From: JBKEDF01 sp047975325
GTDB taxonomy: Bacteria > Pseudomonadota > Alphaproteobacteria > Rhodobacterales > Rhodobacteraceae
NCBI GenBank assembly: GCA_047975325.1
Contig: JBKEDF010000080.1
Span: 17,948 to 81,947, forward strand
DNA length: 64,000 nt
Direction: 5' to 3'
Shown here piece after piece: positions 37,106-44,855 of this stretch (its first letter is position 1; each line of letters opens with the position of its first letter). A program made the translations under genes and the position numbers. The notes below the pieces were generated by a model. It saw only the letters and a program-made list of their open reading frames with translations. It did no database searches and was not told where the DNA came from.

Positions 37106-37308
37106 ATGGATTACTCCCAGTCTTTATTATTATTGCCTCGCCTTTGGCGCTGCAGTTCTTTTGGTTAGTGTTAGCAATTTTTTTTCACCTCGCAAGAATC
37201 TTTCGCCTGCGGGGGGAGTTTCCTTGGGTAAAATGGCCATCTGCGGTTGCTTCGAAGGTTTGACTTTTCCTTGGGGCTGGGCGAGGTTCCCGGGATCGCA
37301 GGCAAGTC

Positions 37309-37337
37309 TGGACTTTCGAAAGGCTGGTGGCTAGAAA
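37309..37337 (+). promoter_or_regulatory. Putative zwf promoter
   Basis: TGGACT (37309-37314) and TAGAAA (37332-37337) are 17 bases apart, a sigma-70-like pair. The expected transcript start, near 37344, falls on the LacI-type operator just downstream. Confidence 0.45.
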
Positions 37338-37342
37338 AGTCC

Positions 37343-37356
37343 TGTTAGCGCTAACG
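37343..37356. promoter_or_regulatory. LacI-family (CceR-like) operator before zwf
   Basis: TGTTAGCGCTAACG contains the perfect 12-base palindrome GTTAGCGCTAAC. This is the type of site known for CceR, the LacI-family regulator of central carbon metabolism in Rhodobacter, whose regulon includes zwf-pgl-pgi. It lies 20 bases upstream of the zwf ATG, where bound repressor would block initiation. A half-match, GTGTTAGCAA, occurs nearer the divergent transporter operon. Confidence 0.7.
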
Positions 37357-37376
37357 ATCCCGGAGTGAGAAAAGCC

Positions 37377-38831
37377 ATGGTATCGCGTGTCATCCCGGTA
37401 GACCCCTTTGATCTTGTCATATTCGGCGGCACGGGTGATCTTTCACGCCGCAAGATCCTGCCCGGGCTTTATCGGCGTTTCTGGGCTGGGCAAATGCCCG
37501 AGGAAAGCCGGATCATCGGTGCTGCGCGGGGCGATCTGGACAACAAGGCCTTCCGGCAACTCGCGCGTGAGGCGATTACGGAATTCGTATCCGCCGACAA
37601 GCAGGATGAAGAACAGATCAACGCATTTCTGGAACGGCTGAGTTTTCTTTCCATCGATGCCACCGGTTCCAAGGGCTGGGCCGCGCTGAAAAAGAAGATG
37701 CGCCCGGGAATGGTGCGGGCCTTTTATTTTTCCGTTGGCCCGTCGCTTTTCGGGGATCTTGCGGAACGGCTGCATTCCCATGCCATTGCCGATGAAAACA
37801 GCCGGATCGTTGTGGAAAAACCCTTTGGTCGCGATCTGGCTTCGGCGCGGGCGCTCAATGCGGTTCTGGCACAGCATTTTGACGAAGGGCAGATTTACCG
37901 GATCGATCATTATCTGGGCAAGGAAACCGTGCAGAACCTGATGGCGGTGCGTTTTGCCAATATCCTGTTCGAACCGCTCTGGAAGTCCGAATATGTCGAC
38001 CATGTTCAGATCACCGTGGCCGAAACCGTGGGTGTGGACGGTCGTGGTGCCTATTACGACCGTTCTGGTGCGATGCGCGATATGGTACAGAACCACCTGA
38101 TGCAGCTTTTGTGCCTGATTGCGATGGAGCCGCCCTATCATTTCGATCCGGATGCTGTCCGGGATGAAAAGCTCAAGGTGATCCGGGCGCTGGAGCCGGT
38201 CGCGCCGGAAAATATCGTGCGTGGACAATATCGCGCGGGAGGTGGGCAGGGCAGTTATCTTGACCATTCGGGGGATCCCCAGAGCCGTACCGAAAGCTAT
38301 GTCGCAATGAAGGTCGAAATTGCAAACTGGCGCTGGACGGGAACACCGTTTTACCTGCGCACGGGCAAGCGGCTGCGTGCACGAGAATCGGAAATCGCCA
38401 TCGCCTTCAGGGAACCGCCCCATTCCATCTTTGACGATGCAGAAGGCTGGCGCGAAAACGTACTGGTGATCCGCCTTCAGCCCGATGAGGGAATGAAACT
38501 GATGGTGATGATCAAGGAACCCGGCCCCGGGGGGATGCGGTTGAAACAGGTGCCGCTGGATATGTCCTTTGCTGAAGCATTGGGGGAGGATGGCTCCGAC
38601 ATGCCGGATGCCTATGAACGGCTGATCATGGATGTGATCCGGGGCAACCAGACGCTTTTCATGCGCGGTGATGAGGTTGAGGCCGCCTGGGCCTGGACCG
38701 ATCCGATCATCGAGGGCTGGGATAGATCGGGCGACAGGCCGCAAGCCTATGATCCGGGATCTTCGGGGCCCGAGGATGCCTTGATGCTGATGCATCGCGA
38801 CGGACGGCGCTGGCGGGAGATCCGGGAATGA
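37377..38831 (+). CDS. zwf: Glucose-6-phosphate 1-dehydrogenase
   Basis: First enzyme of the oxidative pentose and Entner-Doudoroff routes. I chose ATG 37377 (MVSRVIPVDPFDLVIFGGTG), with GGAG 11 bases upstream; GTG 37365 is an alternative lacking a ribosome site. The coenzyme loop is FGGTGDLSRRKILPG, and the catalytic motif RIDHYLGKETVQNL is intact. The 484-residue length is normal. It heads the zwf-pgl-pgi operon. Confidence 0.95.
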   Translation: MVSRVIPVDPFDLVIFGGTGDLSRRKILPGLYRRFWAGQMPEESRIIGAARGDLDNKAFRQLAREAITEFVSADKQDEEQINAFLERLSFLSIDATGSKGWAALKKKMRPGMVRAFYFSVGPSLFGDLAERLHSHAIADENSRIVVEKPFGRDLASARALNAVLAQHFDEGQIYRIDHYLGKETVQNLMAVRFANILFEPLWKSEYVDHVQITVAETVGVDGRGAYYDRSGAMRDMVQNHLMQLLCLIAMEPPYHFDPDAVRDEKLKVIRALEPVAPENIVRGQYRAGGGQGSYLDHSGDPQSRTESYVAMKVEIANWRWTGTPFYLRTGKRLRARESEIAIAFREPPHSIFDDAEGWRENVLVIRLQPDEGMKLMVMIKEPGPGGMRLKQVPLDMSFAEALGEDGSDMPDAYERLIMDVIRGNQTLFMRGDEVEAAWAWTDPIIEGWDRSGDRPQAYDPGSSGPEDALMLMHRDGRRWREIRE

Positions 38832-39499
38832 ATTTCAGGGAATATGCCGATCGGGACATGATGATGATTGCGCTGGCAGGCAAGATTTCCAGCCAGCTTG
38901 GCGAGGCGCTGCGCGCGCAGGGCCGCGCAAGCCTCTGCCTGCCCGGAGGCACTACTCCCGGCCCGGTCTTTGACATGTTGTCGGCAGTGGATCTGGATTG
39001 GGAAAATGTTGCGGTCTTCCTGAATGACGAACGCTGGGTCGGGGAGGAAAGCCCACGGTCGAATACGCGGCTGTTGCGCGAAAGACTGCTGGTCGGCAAG
39101 GCCGCCTCGGCAAAACTGGTGCCGCTTTACCTGCCGGGTGCTGCACCCGAGGCGGCAATGGCGCCTTTGAGTGACGGCATCGCGCCGCATCTGCCGATTA
39201 CCGTACTGTTGCTGGGCATGGGGACAGATATGCATACCGCAAGCCTTTTTCCCGGTGCCGATCGGTTGCAGGAGGCAATGGCGGAGGATGCACCGATCCT
39301 GATGCCGATGCGTGCCGAAGGGGCGGCGGAGCCGCGGATCACGCTGACGCGCAGGGTGCTGCTGGACGCGCTGCATTGCCATATCCTGATTTCCGGGGCT
39401 GAAAAGCGGGCGGCCATCGAAAATGCCGAAGGCCTGGATGAGATGCAGGCCCCCGTGCGCGCATTTCTGGATGACGCCATGGTGCATTGGGCGGAATGA
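38828..39499 (+). CDS. pgl: 6-phosphogluconolactonase
   Basis: DevB-type lactonase (223 residues) that hydrolyses the zwf product. The sugar-phosphate-isomerase-like motif LCLPGGTTPGPVFDML is near the N-terminus. VAVFLNDERWVGEESPRSNT and LLGMGTDMHTASLFPGA are the conserved active-site segments. The start overlaps the zwf stop by 4 bases (ATGA), and its own stop overlaps the pgi start in the same way. Confidence 0.94.
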   Translation: MNFREYADRDMMMIALAGKISSQLGEALRAQGRASLCLPGGTTPGPVFDMLSAVDLDWENVAVFLNDERWVGEESPRSNTRLLRERLLVGKAASAKLVPLYLPGAAPEAAMAPLSDGIAPHLPITVLLLGMGTDMHTASLFPGADRLQEAMAEDAPILMPMRAEGAAEPRITLTRRVLLDALHCHILISGAEKRAAIENAEGLDEMQAPVRAFLDDAMVHWAE

Positions 39500-41145
39500 A
39501 GATGAAAAACATTTGGCAAGACCTTGAAAAACACAGGGATTCCGTTGAAGGGCGGCGCCTTTTTGATCTGCTTTCCGACCCTGCCCGTGCGGCGGCATTT
39601 TCGGTGCGTCACGGTGACATGCTTTTTGATTTCTCCAAGACCAATATCGACAGTCAGGGTCTGGCGCTCCTTTTGTCACTGATTGATGCGGCCGGGGTTG
39701 TGGCCAAACGGGAGGCGATGTTTTCCGGTGTCGCGATCAATGAAACCGAGGGCCGCGCGGTTTTGCACACGGCATTGCGTAACCCCGATGGCGCGGTGCA
39801 GGTGGCGGGGCGCGATGTCATGTCGGATCTGCGCCACACCCTGGCGCGCATGCGTGATTTTGCCCGCGCGGTGCGGGAGGGTGAAATCCCGGGGCAGGGC
39901 GGGGCCTATACCGATATTGTCAATATCGGCATTGGTGGGTCGGATCTGGGACCGGCCATGGGGTATCTGGCGCTGGCGCCCTATGCCGACGGACCGCGCT
40001 GTCATTTCGTCTCCAATGTGGATGGCGCGCATATCGCCGATACGCTTCGTGGCCTCAATCCGGAAACCACGCTGGTGATTGTCGCCTCCAAGACCTTCAC
40101 GACAATCGAAACCATGACCAATGCGCAAACTGCCCGTGAATGGATGGCCAAAAGCGTGGCGGAGCCGGGCAGGCAATTCGCGGCGCTTTCAAGCGCGCAG
40201 GAACGTACGGCCGAATTCGGGATTGCCCCGGAAAGGGTGTTTGGCTTTGAGGACTGGGTTGGCGGGCGTTATTCGATGTGGGGGCCGATCGGGCTTTCAT
40301 TGATGATTGCGATTGGCCCGGAGGCCTTTGACAGCTTCCTCGCAGGCGGCGCGGATATGGATAAGCATTTCCGGCAGGCCGCCCCGGCGCATAACCTGCC
40401 GATGCTGCTTGCCCTTGTCGGGATCTGGCATAATCAGGTCTGTGGTCATGCGACGCGTGCGGTTCTTCCCTATGATCAGCGGCTTCTGCGGCTTCCGGCC
40501 TATCTGCAACAGCTGGAGATGGAAAGTAACGGCAAGCGTGTGGCGATGGATGGGACGGATCTGACGCTGCATTCCGGCCCCGTCGTGTGGGGGGAGCCGG
40601 GTACCAATGGCCAGCATGCCTTCTATCAGCTCATCCATCAGGGCACGCGGGTTATCCCCTGTGAATTTATCCTGGTGCGTGAGGGGCATGAGCCGCATCT
40701 GCGCCACCAGCATCTTCTTCTGGTGGCAAATTGTCTGGCACAGTCGGAGGCGCTGATGAAGGGGCGCCCGTTGGAAGAGGCGATGGCGATCATGGGGGCC
40801 AGGGGCCTGACGGGCGAAGAGCAGGAACGCCAGGCGCGGCACCGGGTTTTTCCGGGTAATCGGCCCTCTACCACGCTGGCCATCCCGCAGCTTACACCTT
40901 TCACGCTGGGCCAGACCCTGGCCCTTTATGAACATCGGGTCTTTGTCGAAGGGGTAATCCTGGGGATCAATTCCTTTGACCAATGGGGGGTTGAACTGGG
41001 CAAGGAACTTGCCCTTGCCCTGCAACCGATCCTGGAAGGGCGCGCGCCGGTTGAAGGCAAGGACGCCTCCACGGCCCTGTTGGTGGATTACCTGCGCACC
41101 GGGGAAGGAGGCCAAGAGCCTCCGGATGTTACAGCGCGGCGGTGA
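39496..41145 (+). CDS. pgi: Glucose-6-phosphate isomerase
   Basis: Interconverts glucose- and fructose-6-phosphate. ATG 39496 overlaps the pgl stop (ATGA) and gives 549 residues; ATG 39502 is possible. Motifs are VNIGIGGSDLGPAMGYLALA, the signature NGQHAFYQLIHQGTRVIPCE with the catalytic region, and GVELGKELALAL near the end. In this pathway context it probably also cycles fructose-6-phosphate back to the Entner-Doudoroff route. Its last 17 bases overlap the convergent ridA-like gene. Confidence 0.95.
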   Translation: MKMKNIWQDLEKHRDSVEGRRLFDLLSDPARAAAFSVRHGDMLFDFSKTNIDSQGLALLLSLIDAAGVVAKREAMFSGVAINETEGRAVLHTALRNPDGAVQVAGRDVMSDLRHTLARMRDFARAVREGEIPGQGGAYTDIVNIGIGGSDLGPAMGYLALAPYADGPRCHFVSNVDGAHIADTLRGLNPETTLVIVASKTFTTIETMTNAQTAREWMAKSVAEPGRQFAALSSAQERTAEFGIAPERVFGFEDWVGGRYSMWGPIGLSLMIAIGPEAFDSFLAGGADMDKHFRQAAPAHNLPMLLALVGIWHNQVCGHATRAVLPYDQRLLRLPAYLQQLEMESNGKRVAMDGTDLTLHSGPVVWGEPGTNGQHAFYQLIHQGTRVIPCEFILVREGHEPHLRHQHLLLVANCLAQSEALMKGRPLEEAMAIMGARGLTGEEQERQARHRVFPGNRPSTTLAIPQLTPFTLGQTLALYEHRVFVEGVILGINSFDQWGVELGKELALALQPILEGRAPVEGKDASTALLVDYLRTGEGGQEPPDVTARR

Positions 41146-41476
41146 CGATGATTTCCACCTTGTATCCCGGGGCGGCAAGTTTGGCCTCACCGGTTGCGCG
41201 GGCCGGGGTGGCGCCTTGCGGCACCCAGGTATCCCAGACGGCATTCATCTCGGCAAAATCATCCATGCTGGCAACCCAGATCTGTGCCTTCAGGATACGG
41301 GTCTTGTCGCTGCCGCAGGCGGCAAGAATGCGATCCACCTCCGCCAGGCATTGTTTGGTCTGATCGGTGACGGAGGCCCCGGCCTGCCCGACCGTCCCCG
41401 CAAGATAGGCAATACCGTTATGAATCACGGCTTCGCTCATTCGGCTGCCGGTTCCGATGCGTTTTATCTCTGACAT
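41129..41476 (-). CDS. RidA/YjgF-family protein
   Basis: A 115-residue enamine/imine deaminase family protein from ATG 41476, MSEIKRIGTGSRMSEAVIHN. The core contains YLAGTVG. TPARATGEAKLAAPGYKVEI carries the conserved Arg and Glu used by active RidA. It hydrolyses reactive 2-aminoacrylate-type intermediates in active members; the specific role here is unproven. The 3' end overlaps pgi tail to tail. Confidence 0.85.
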   Translation of the reverse strand: MSEIKRIGTGSRMSEAVIHNGIAYLAGTVGQAGASVTDQTKQCLAEVDRILAACGSDKTRILKAQIWVASMDDFAEMNAVWDTWVPQGATPARATGEAKLAAPGYKVEIIVTAAL

Positions 41477-41543
41477 GCTGTGCTCCCATAATCTGATGCC
41501 CCTTGCTATCGTCCATAGCGGAAAATCGGAAGGGCGTTCCGCG

Positions 41544-41960
41544 CTATCCGTCTCGTCCGGGCTCGTTCGGATTACTGGCGAAAAGTGCGATCTTGTTGCC
41601 TTGGGGATCGCGAAGGTAGCCAACATAGAAGTGGGGGCCATAAGAGGCACGAAAACCCGGCTGGCCTTCGTCGGAACCGCCTGCGAAAAGCGCGGCAGTG
41701 TGAAGGTCACGAACTTGCTTTTGATTGCGCGCCTCGAACGCGACCATAGAACCGTTGCCAGCCGAGGCGGGATGTCCGTCGAAGGTCGGTTTGACGTAGA
41801 AGTCAGGCAAAACGGGAGACTGAACCGGTCCTGCGGGCAGTACGTAGCTTAATCCTGCAGGCCCCTCCTCCAGTTCGTAACCAAGGGCTGGCAGGAATGC
41901 GGAATAGAACCGTTTCGCGCGCGCGATGTCATCCGCACCGACTGTGACGTAGGCAATCAT
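41544..41960 (-). CDS. VOC (glyoxalase/bleomycin-resistance fold) family protein
   Basis: A 138-residue single VOC protein, starting MIAYVTVGADDIARAKRFYS and ending near YVGYLRDPQGNKIALFASNP, the two ends of the beta-alpha-beta-beta-beta repeats. Metal or substrate ligands cannot be assigned by eye. Base composition looks lower in G+C than the flanking genes, which may indicate recent gain. The 200 bases upstream hold no convincing gene. Confidence 0.8.
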   Translation of the reverse strand: MIAYVTVGADDIARAKRFYSAFLPALGYELEEGPAGLSYVLPAGPVQSPVLPDFYVKPTFDGHPASAGNGSMVAFEARNQKQVRDLHTAALFAGGSDEGQPGFRASYGPHFYVGYLRDPQGNKIALFASNPNEPGRDG

Positions 41961-42152
41961 GTTTTGTGTTTCCTTCCGGAAGTTTGGTTATCCAAACGAG
42001 ATTGCTGTATTGTTGTAGGCCAACCCGAAATTTGGTTCAATAAACGATCCATTGCCGTTGCCCGCATTGTACGGAATGCTGTGTATTCCTGGGAAGACCA
42101 CGCGAACAGCCCCTCAAGAACGGGCCGGACGATTGCATGAGATTTTGCATGC

Positions 42153-42190
42153 GCAAACAAAAACGCGCGAAGCCGGGGCTTCGCGCGTTT
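42153..42190 (-). terminator. Rho-independent terminator of the rpsF-rpsR-rplI operon
   Basis: The 13-base stem AAACGCGCGAAGC / GCTTCGCGCGTTT with loop CCCG on the minus strand is followed by a U-rich run. It starts 21 bases after the rplI stop. Confidence 0.85.
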
Positions 42191-42210
42191 GAATTCCGAT
42201 CCCGTCGGAA

Positions 42211-42786
42211 TCAGAGATCTTCGTCTTGCTGGGCGGTGCCGATTTCGTCGAAAAGTTCGGCGATTTCGAATTCCGCGGCAGCTTCGGCCTCGGCGGCAAG
42301 TTCCTGAATGGACTTGCCCGAAGCCTGAAGTTCGGCCTCTTCGGTGGACCGGGCCACGTTCAGTGTCACCTGTACCGACACTTCCGGGTGAAGCACCACA
42401 TTGACCGTGTGCAGCCCAAGTTCCTTGATCGGCCTTTCCAGAACCACCTGGCCGCGATCCAGGGTGAAACCTGCTTCGGTCGCGGCTTCGGCAGCGTCAC
42501 GGGTGGTGACGGAACCGTAAAGCGCACCCGCATCGGAGGCGGAACGGATGATGATGAAGGACTGACCGTCGATTTTTTCGCCGACGGCTTCGGCTTCCTT
42601 GCGGGTTTCGAGGTTATCAGCCTCAAGCTGAGCCTTGCGGGCCTCGAAAGAGGCGATATTGGTCTCATTGGCGCGCAGTGCCTTGCCCTGGGGCAGCAGG
42701 AAGTTGCGGGCATAGCCGTCCTTGACGTTGACGACTTCACCCATCTGGCCCAGCTTGGCCACGCGTTGAAGAAGGATCACTTGCAT
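42211..42786 (-). CDS. rplI: 50S ribosomal protein L9
   Basis: L9 of 191 residues. The N-terminal domain MQVILLQRVAKLGQMGEVVN and GYARNFLLPQGKAL is conserved. A helix and the C-terminal domain follow, and an acidic tail of about 40 residues makes it longer than the 149-residue E. coli protein, as often seen in Rhodobacterales. It is the third gene of the S6 operon, 12 bases after rpsR. Confidence 0.95.
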   Translation of the reverse strand: MQVILLQRVAKLGQMGEVVNVKDGYARNFLLPQGKALRANETNIASFEARKAQLEADNLETRKEAEAVGEKIDGQSFIIIRSASDAGALYGSVTTRDAAEAATEAGFTLDRGQVVLERPIKELGLHTVNVVLHPEVSVQVTLNVARSTEEAELQASGKSIQELAAEAEAAAEFEIAELFDEIGTAQQDEDL

Positions 42787-42798
42787 ATCGGGTGCTCC

Positions 42799-43026
42799 TT
42801 ATTTCACGGCATAGGGCAGCAGGGCGAGAAAGCGCGCGCGTTTGATGGCACGGGCCAGTTCACGCTGCTTCTTTGCCGAAACGGCGGTGATGCGGGAAGG
42901 GACGATCTTGCCACGCTCCGAAATGTAGCGTTGCAGAAGACGCGTATCCTTGTAGTCGATGGTCGGCGCATTGTCCCCCGAGAAGGGGCAGACCTTGCGA
43001 CGGCGGAAAAACGGTTTTGCAGCCAT
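42799..43026 (-). CDS. rpsR: 30S ribosomal protein S18
   Basis: Small basic ribosomal protein of 75 residues. The S18 signature is visible as IDYKDTRLLQRYISERGKI, with PSRITAVSAKKQRELARAIK following. It binds next to S6 in the 30S platform. It lies between rpsF and rplI, 26 bases after rpsF. Confidence 0.96.
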   Translation of the reverse strand: MAAKPFFRRRKVCPFSGDNAPTIDYKDTRLLQRYISERGKIVPSRITAVSAKKQRELARAIKRARFLALLPYAVK

Positions 43027-43052
43027 TTTATGGGGTCCTTTCCTATCCGGGT

Positions 43053-43400
43053 TCAGCGACGGCGATCGCCGCGATCATCACGCTTTTGCATCTGGATCGA
43101 GGGGCCCTCGGCATGGGCATCGACCTTGATGGTCAAGACGCGCATCACATCGTCATGCAGGCGCATCAGGCGTTCCATTTCCTGCACCGCGGTGGCGGGG
43201 GAATCGGACCGCAGATAGGCATAGTGCCCCTTGCGATTCTTGTTTATCTTGTAGGCCATCGTCTTGACGCACCAGTATTCGTGATCGACGACCTTGCCGC
43301 CGTTATCCGCGAGGACTGTGGAGAAATGTTCGATAAGCCCTTCGGCCTGCGCGTTGGAAAGATCCTGACGCGCGATCATGACATGCTCATAAAGCGGCAT
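43053..43400 (-). CDS. rpsF: 30S ribosomal protein S6
   Basis: S6 of 115 residues from ATG 43400, MPLYEHVMIARQDLSNAQAE; the frame is open 19 codons upstream but that part is the mRNA leader. The conserved INKNRKGHYAYLRSDSPATA segment is present, and the tail QMQKRDDRGDRRR is basic. It is the first gene of the rpsF-rpsR-rplI operon. Confidence 0.95.
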   Translation of the reverse strand: MPLYEHVMIARQDLSNAQAEGLIEHFSTVLADNGGKVVDHEYWCVKTMAYKINKNRKGHYAYLRSDSPATAVQEMERLMRLHDDVMRVLTIKVDAHAEGPSIQMQKRDDRGDRRR

Positions 43401-43421
43401 GTAAGCTCCGTTCGTTTGGGC

Positions 43422-43459
43422 GCATTTCATAGGCAGGCCAGGCCCTGCCGCGGCCATGC
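43422..43459 (-). ncRNA. Candidate S6:S18-binding mRNA leader
   Basis: The leader folds into an outer GCAT / ATGC and an inner GGCAGG / CCTGCC stem, with an unpaired CCG on the 5' side between them. A bulged CCG in a hairpin just upstream of rpsF is the hallmark of the S6:S18 autoregulatory leader. It ends 21 bases before the rpsF ATG. Confidence 0.5.
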
Positions 43460-43504
43460 CACGAGAGACTGCACCGGAAAAAGGGGGTGCGACAGGATCC
43501 GCGC

Positions 43505-43533
43505 CTTATAAGGAGCTGCCACGCGCGATGCAA
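43505..43533 (-). promoter_or_regulatory. Promoter of the rpsF operon
   Basis: On the minus strand TTGCAT and TATAAG are exactly 17 bases apart. Transcription would start near 43498, leaving a leader of about 98 bases that contains the CCG hairpin. Confidence 0.65.
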
Positions 43534-43633
43534 GCGCCATTGACACCGCCGCAAGGGGGATGGTTCGGGGCTGTCGTTTCGGTTCGTGCCATGGAATAAG
43601 GAAGTGTGAATATAGGCATGGTGGGAGCCGGAC

Positions 43634-44689
43634 ATGGCAGATCTTAGACATGCGTCATATGAGGCGCTGGAACAGTATTGCAAGGCGGTCTTCCTTGCGG
43701 TCGGGGCGGATTCGGCGACGGCGCGGGATGCGACCCGTTCAATGATGCATGGCTCGCTCCATGGGGTGGACAGCCATGGGGTCCGCCTGATGGCGCATTA
43801 CATCAAGGCGCTGGAGGGGGGGCGGCTCAACAAGGCGCCAAAGCCATCCTTCCGCAGGCTGCGGCCCGGATCGGGGCTGTTGGAGGCCGATGATGCGCAG
43901 GGCGCGCGTGCAACATATCTCGCGATGGATCATGCAATGGAAATGGCGCGCGAAACCGGGATCGCCGGGGTGGGCATTCGCAACAGTTCCCATTTCGGTC
44001 CGGCGGGGGCCTATGCGAAACATGCGGCCGATAATGGATTCATGGCTTTCGTTACCTGCAATTCCGACAGTCTGGTACGTCTGCATGATGGTGCGGAACG
44101 GTTTCACGGAACAAATCCCATCTCGATATCGGCCCCTTCAGGGGAGGCGGACCCATGGCTTCTGGATATGGCAACCAGCGCGATCCCCTTCAATCGCGTA
44201 CATCTCTATGCCTCTTTGGGGCAGGCGCTGCCGCATAAGGTTGCCTCGGACGAACGGGGGGAAGATACGATTGATCCGAACATGGCGGCGATGCTGGCGC
44301 CGGTCGGGGGCGAGTTCGGTTTCAAGGGCGCGGCACTTGGTGGTGTGGCGGAACTCTTTTCCGGGATCCTGACCGGAACCAAGGTTTCCCCCGATCTCGA
44401 CCCGATGATGGACCTCGATATGGGCCAGCCCCGCGGGCTTGGGGCCTTTGTCATGGCCATTGACCCCGAAGGATTTATCGGGGCCGCGATCTTTCGCGAA
44501 GGGATAGGCCATTACCTGCGGCTTTTGCGGAATTCCCCCGCGCGGGAAGGGGCAAGGGTCATGGCCCCGGGGGACAGGGAATGGGCGGAGGCCGCCCGGC
44601 GACGTCGAGAGGGTATCCCGCTCGATCCGGTAACGCAGGAAGGATTTGACGCGATATCGAAAAAATACGGAATCAAGCCACCATATTGA
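43634..44689 (+). CDS. Ldh2-family malate/L-lactate/ureidoglycolate-type dehydrogenase
   Basis: A 351-residue NAD(P)-dependent oxidoreductase of the Ldh2/MDH2 family, which is unrelated to classical malate dehydrogenase. The catalytic His is in LHGVDSHGVRLMAHYI. GIRNSSHFGPAGAYAKHAAD and GTNPISISAPSG are further family blocks. Members oxidise malate, L-sulfolactate, ureidoglycolate or 2,3-diketogulonate, so the substrate is open. It is divergent from rpsF. Confidence 0.87.
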   Translation: MADLRHASYEALEQYCKAVFLAVGADSATARDATRSMMHGSLHGVDSHGVRLMAHYIKALEGGRLNKAPKPSFRRLRPGSGLLEADDAQGARATYLAMDHAMEMARETGIAGVGIRNSSHFGPAGAYAKHAADNGFMAFVTCNSDSLVRLHDGAERFHGTNPISISAPSGEADPWLLDMATSAIPFNRVHLYASLGQALPHKVASDERGEDTIDPNMAAMLAPVGGEFGFKGAALGGVAELFSGILTGTKVSPDLDPMMDLDMGQPRGLGAFVMAIDPEGFIGAAIFREGIGHYLRLLRNSPAREGARVMAPGDREWAEAARRRREGIPLDPVTQEGFDAISKKYGIKPPY

Positions 44690-44855
44690 TATTCACCATT
44701 CCATTTGCAGTAATTGGGGACTGATCGCGCGCCAGATCGACCAGCAGGTATATTTGTGCGGGACATTTCAACCTGGATGACAAATTCCCATTGTGAGGCT
44801 AAGCTGGGCGTTAACCGTTTCGTCCCGCTCAAGTTTTCTCGAAGAGGATTTGCCG

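Noticed and set aside
41961..42160. 67-residue minus-strand frame between the VOC gene and the rplI terminator
   Set aside because: It has no ribosome site, no recognisable motif and weak codon character.
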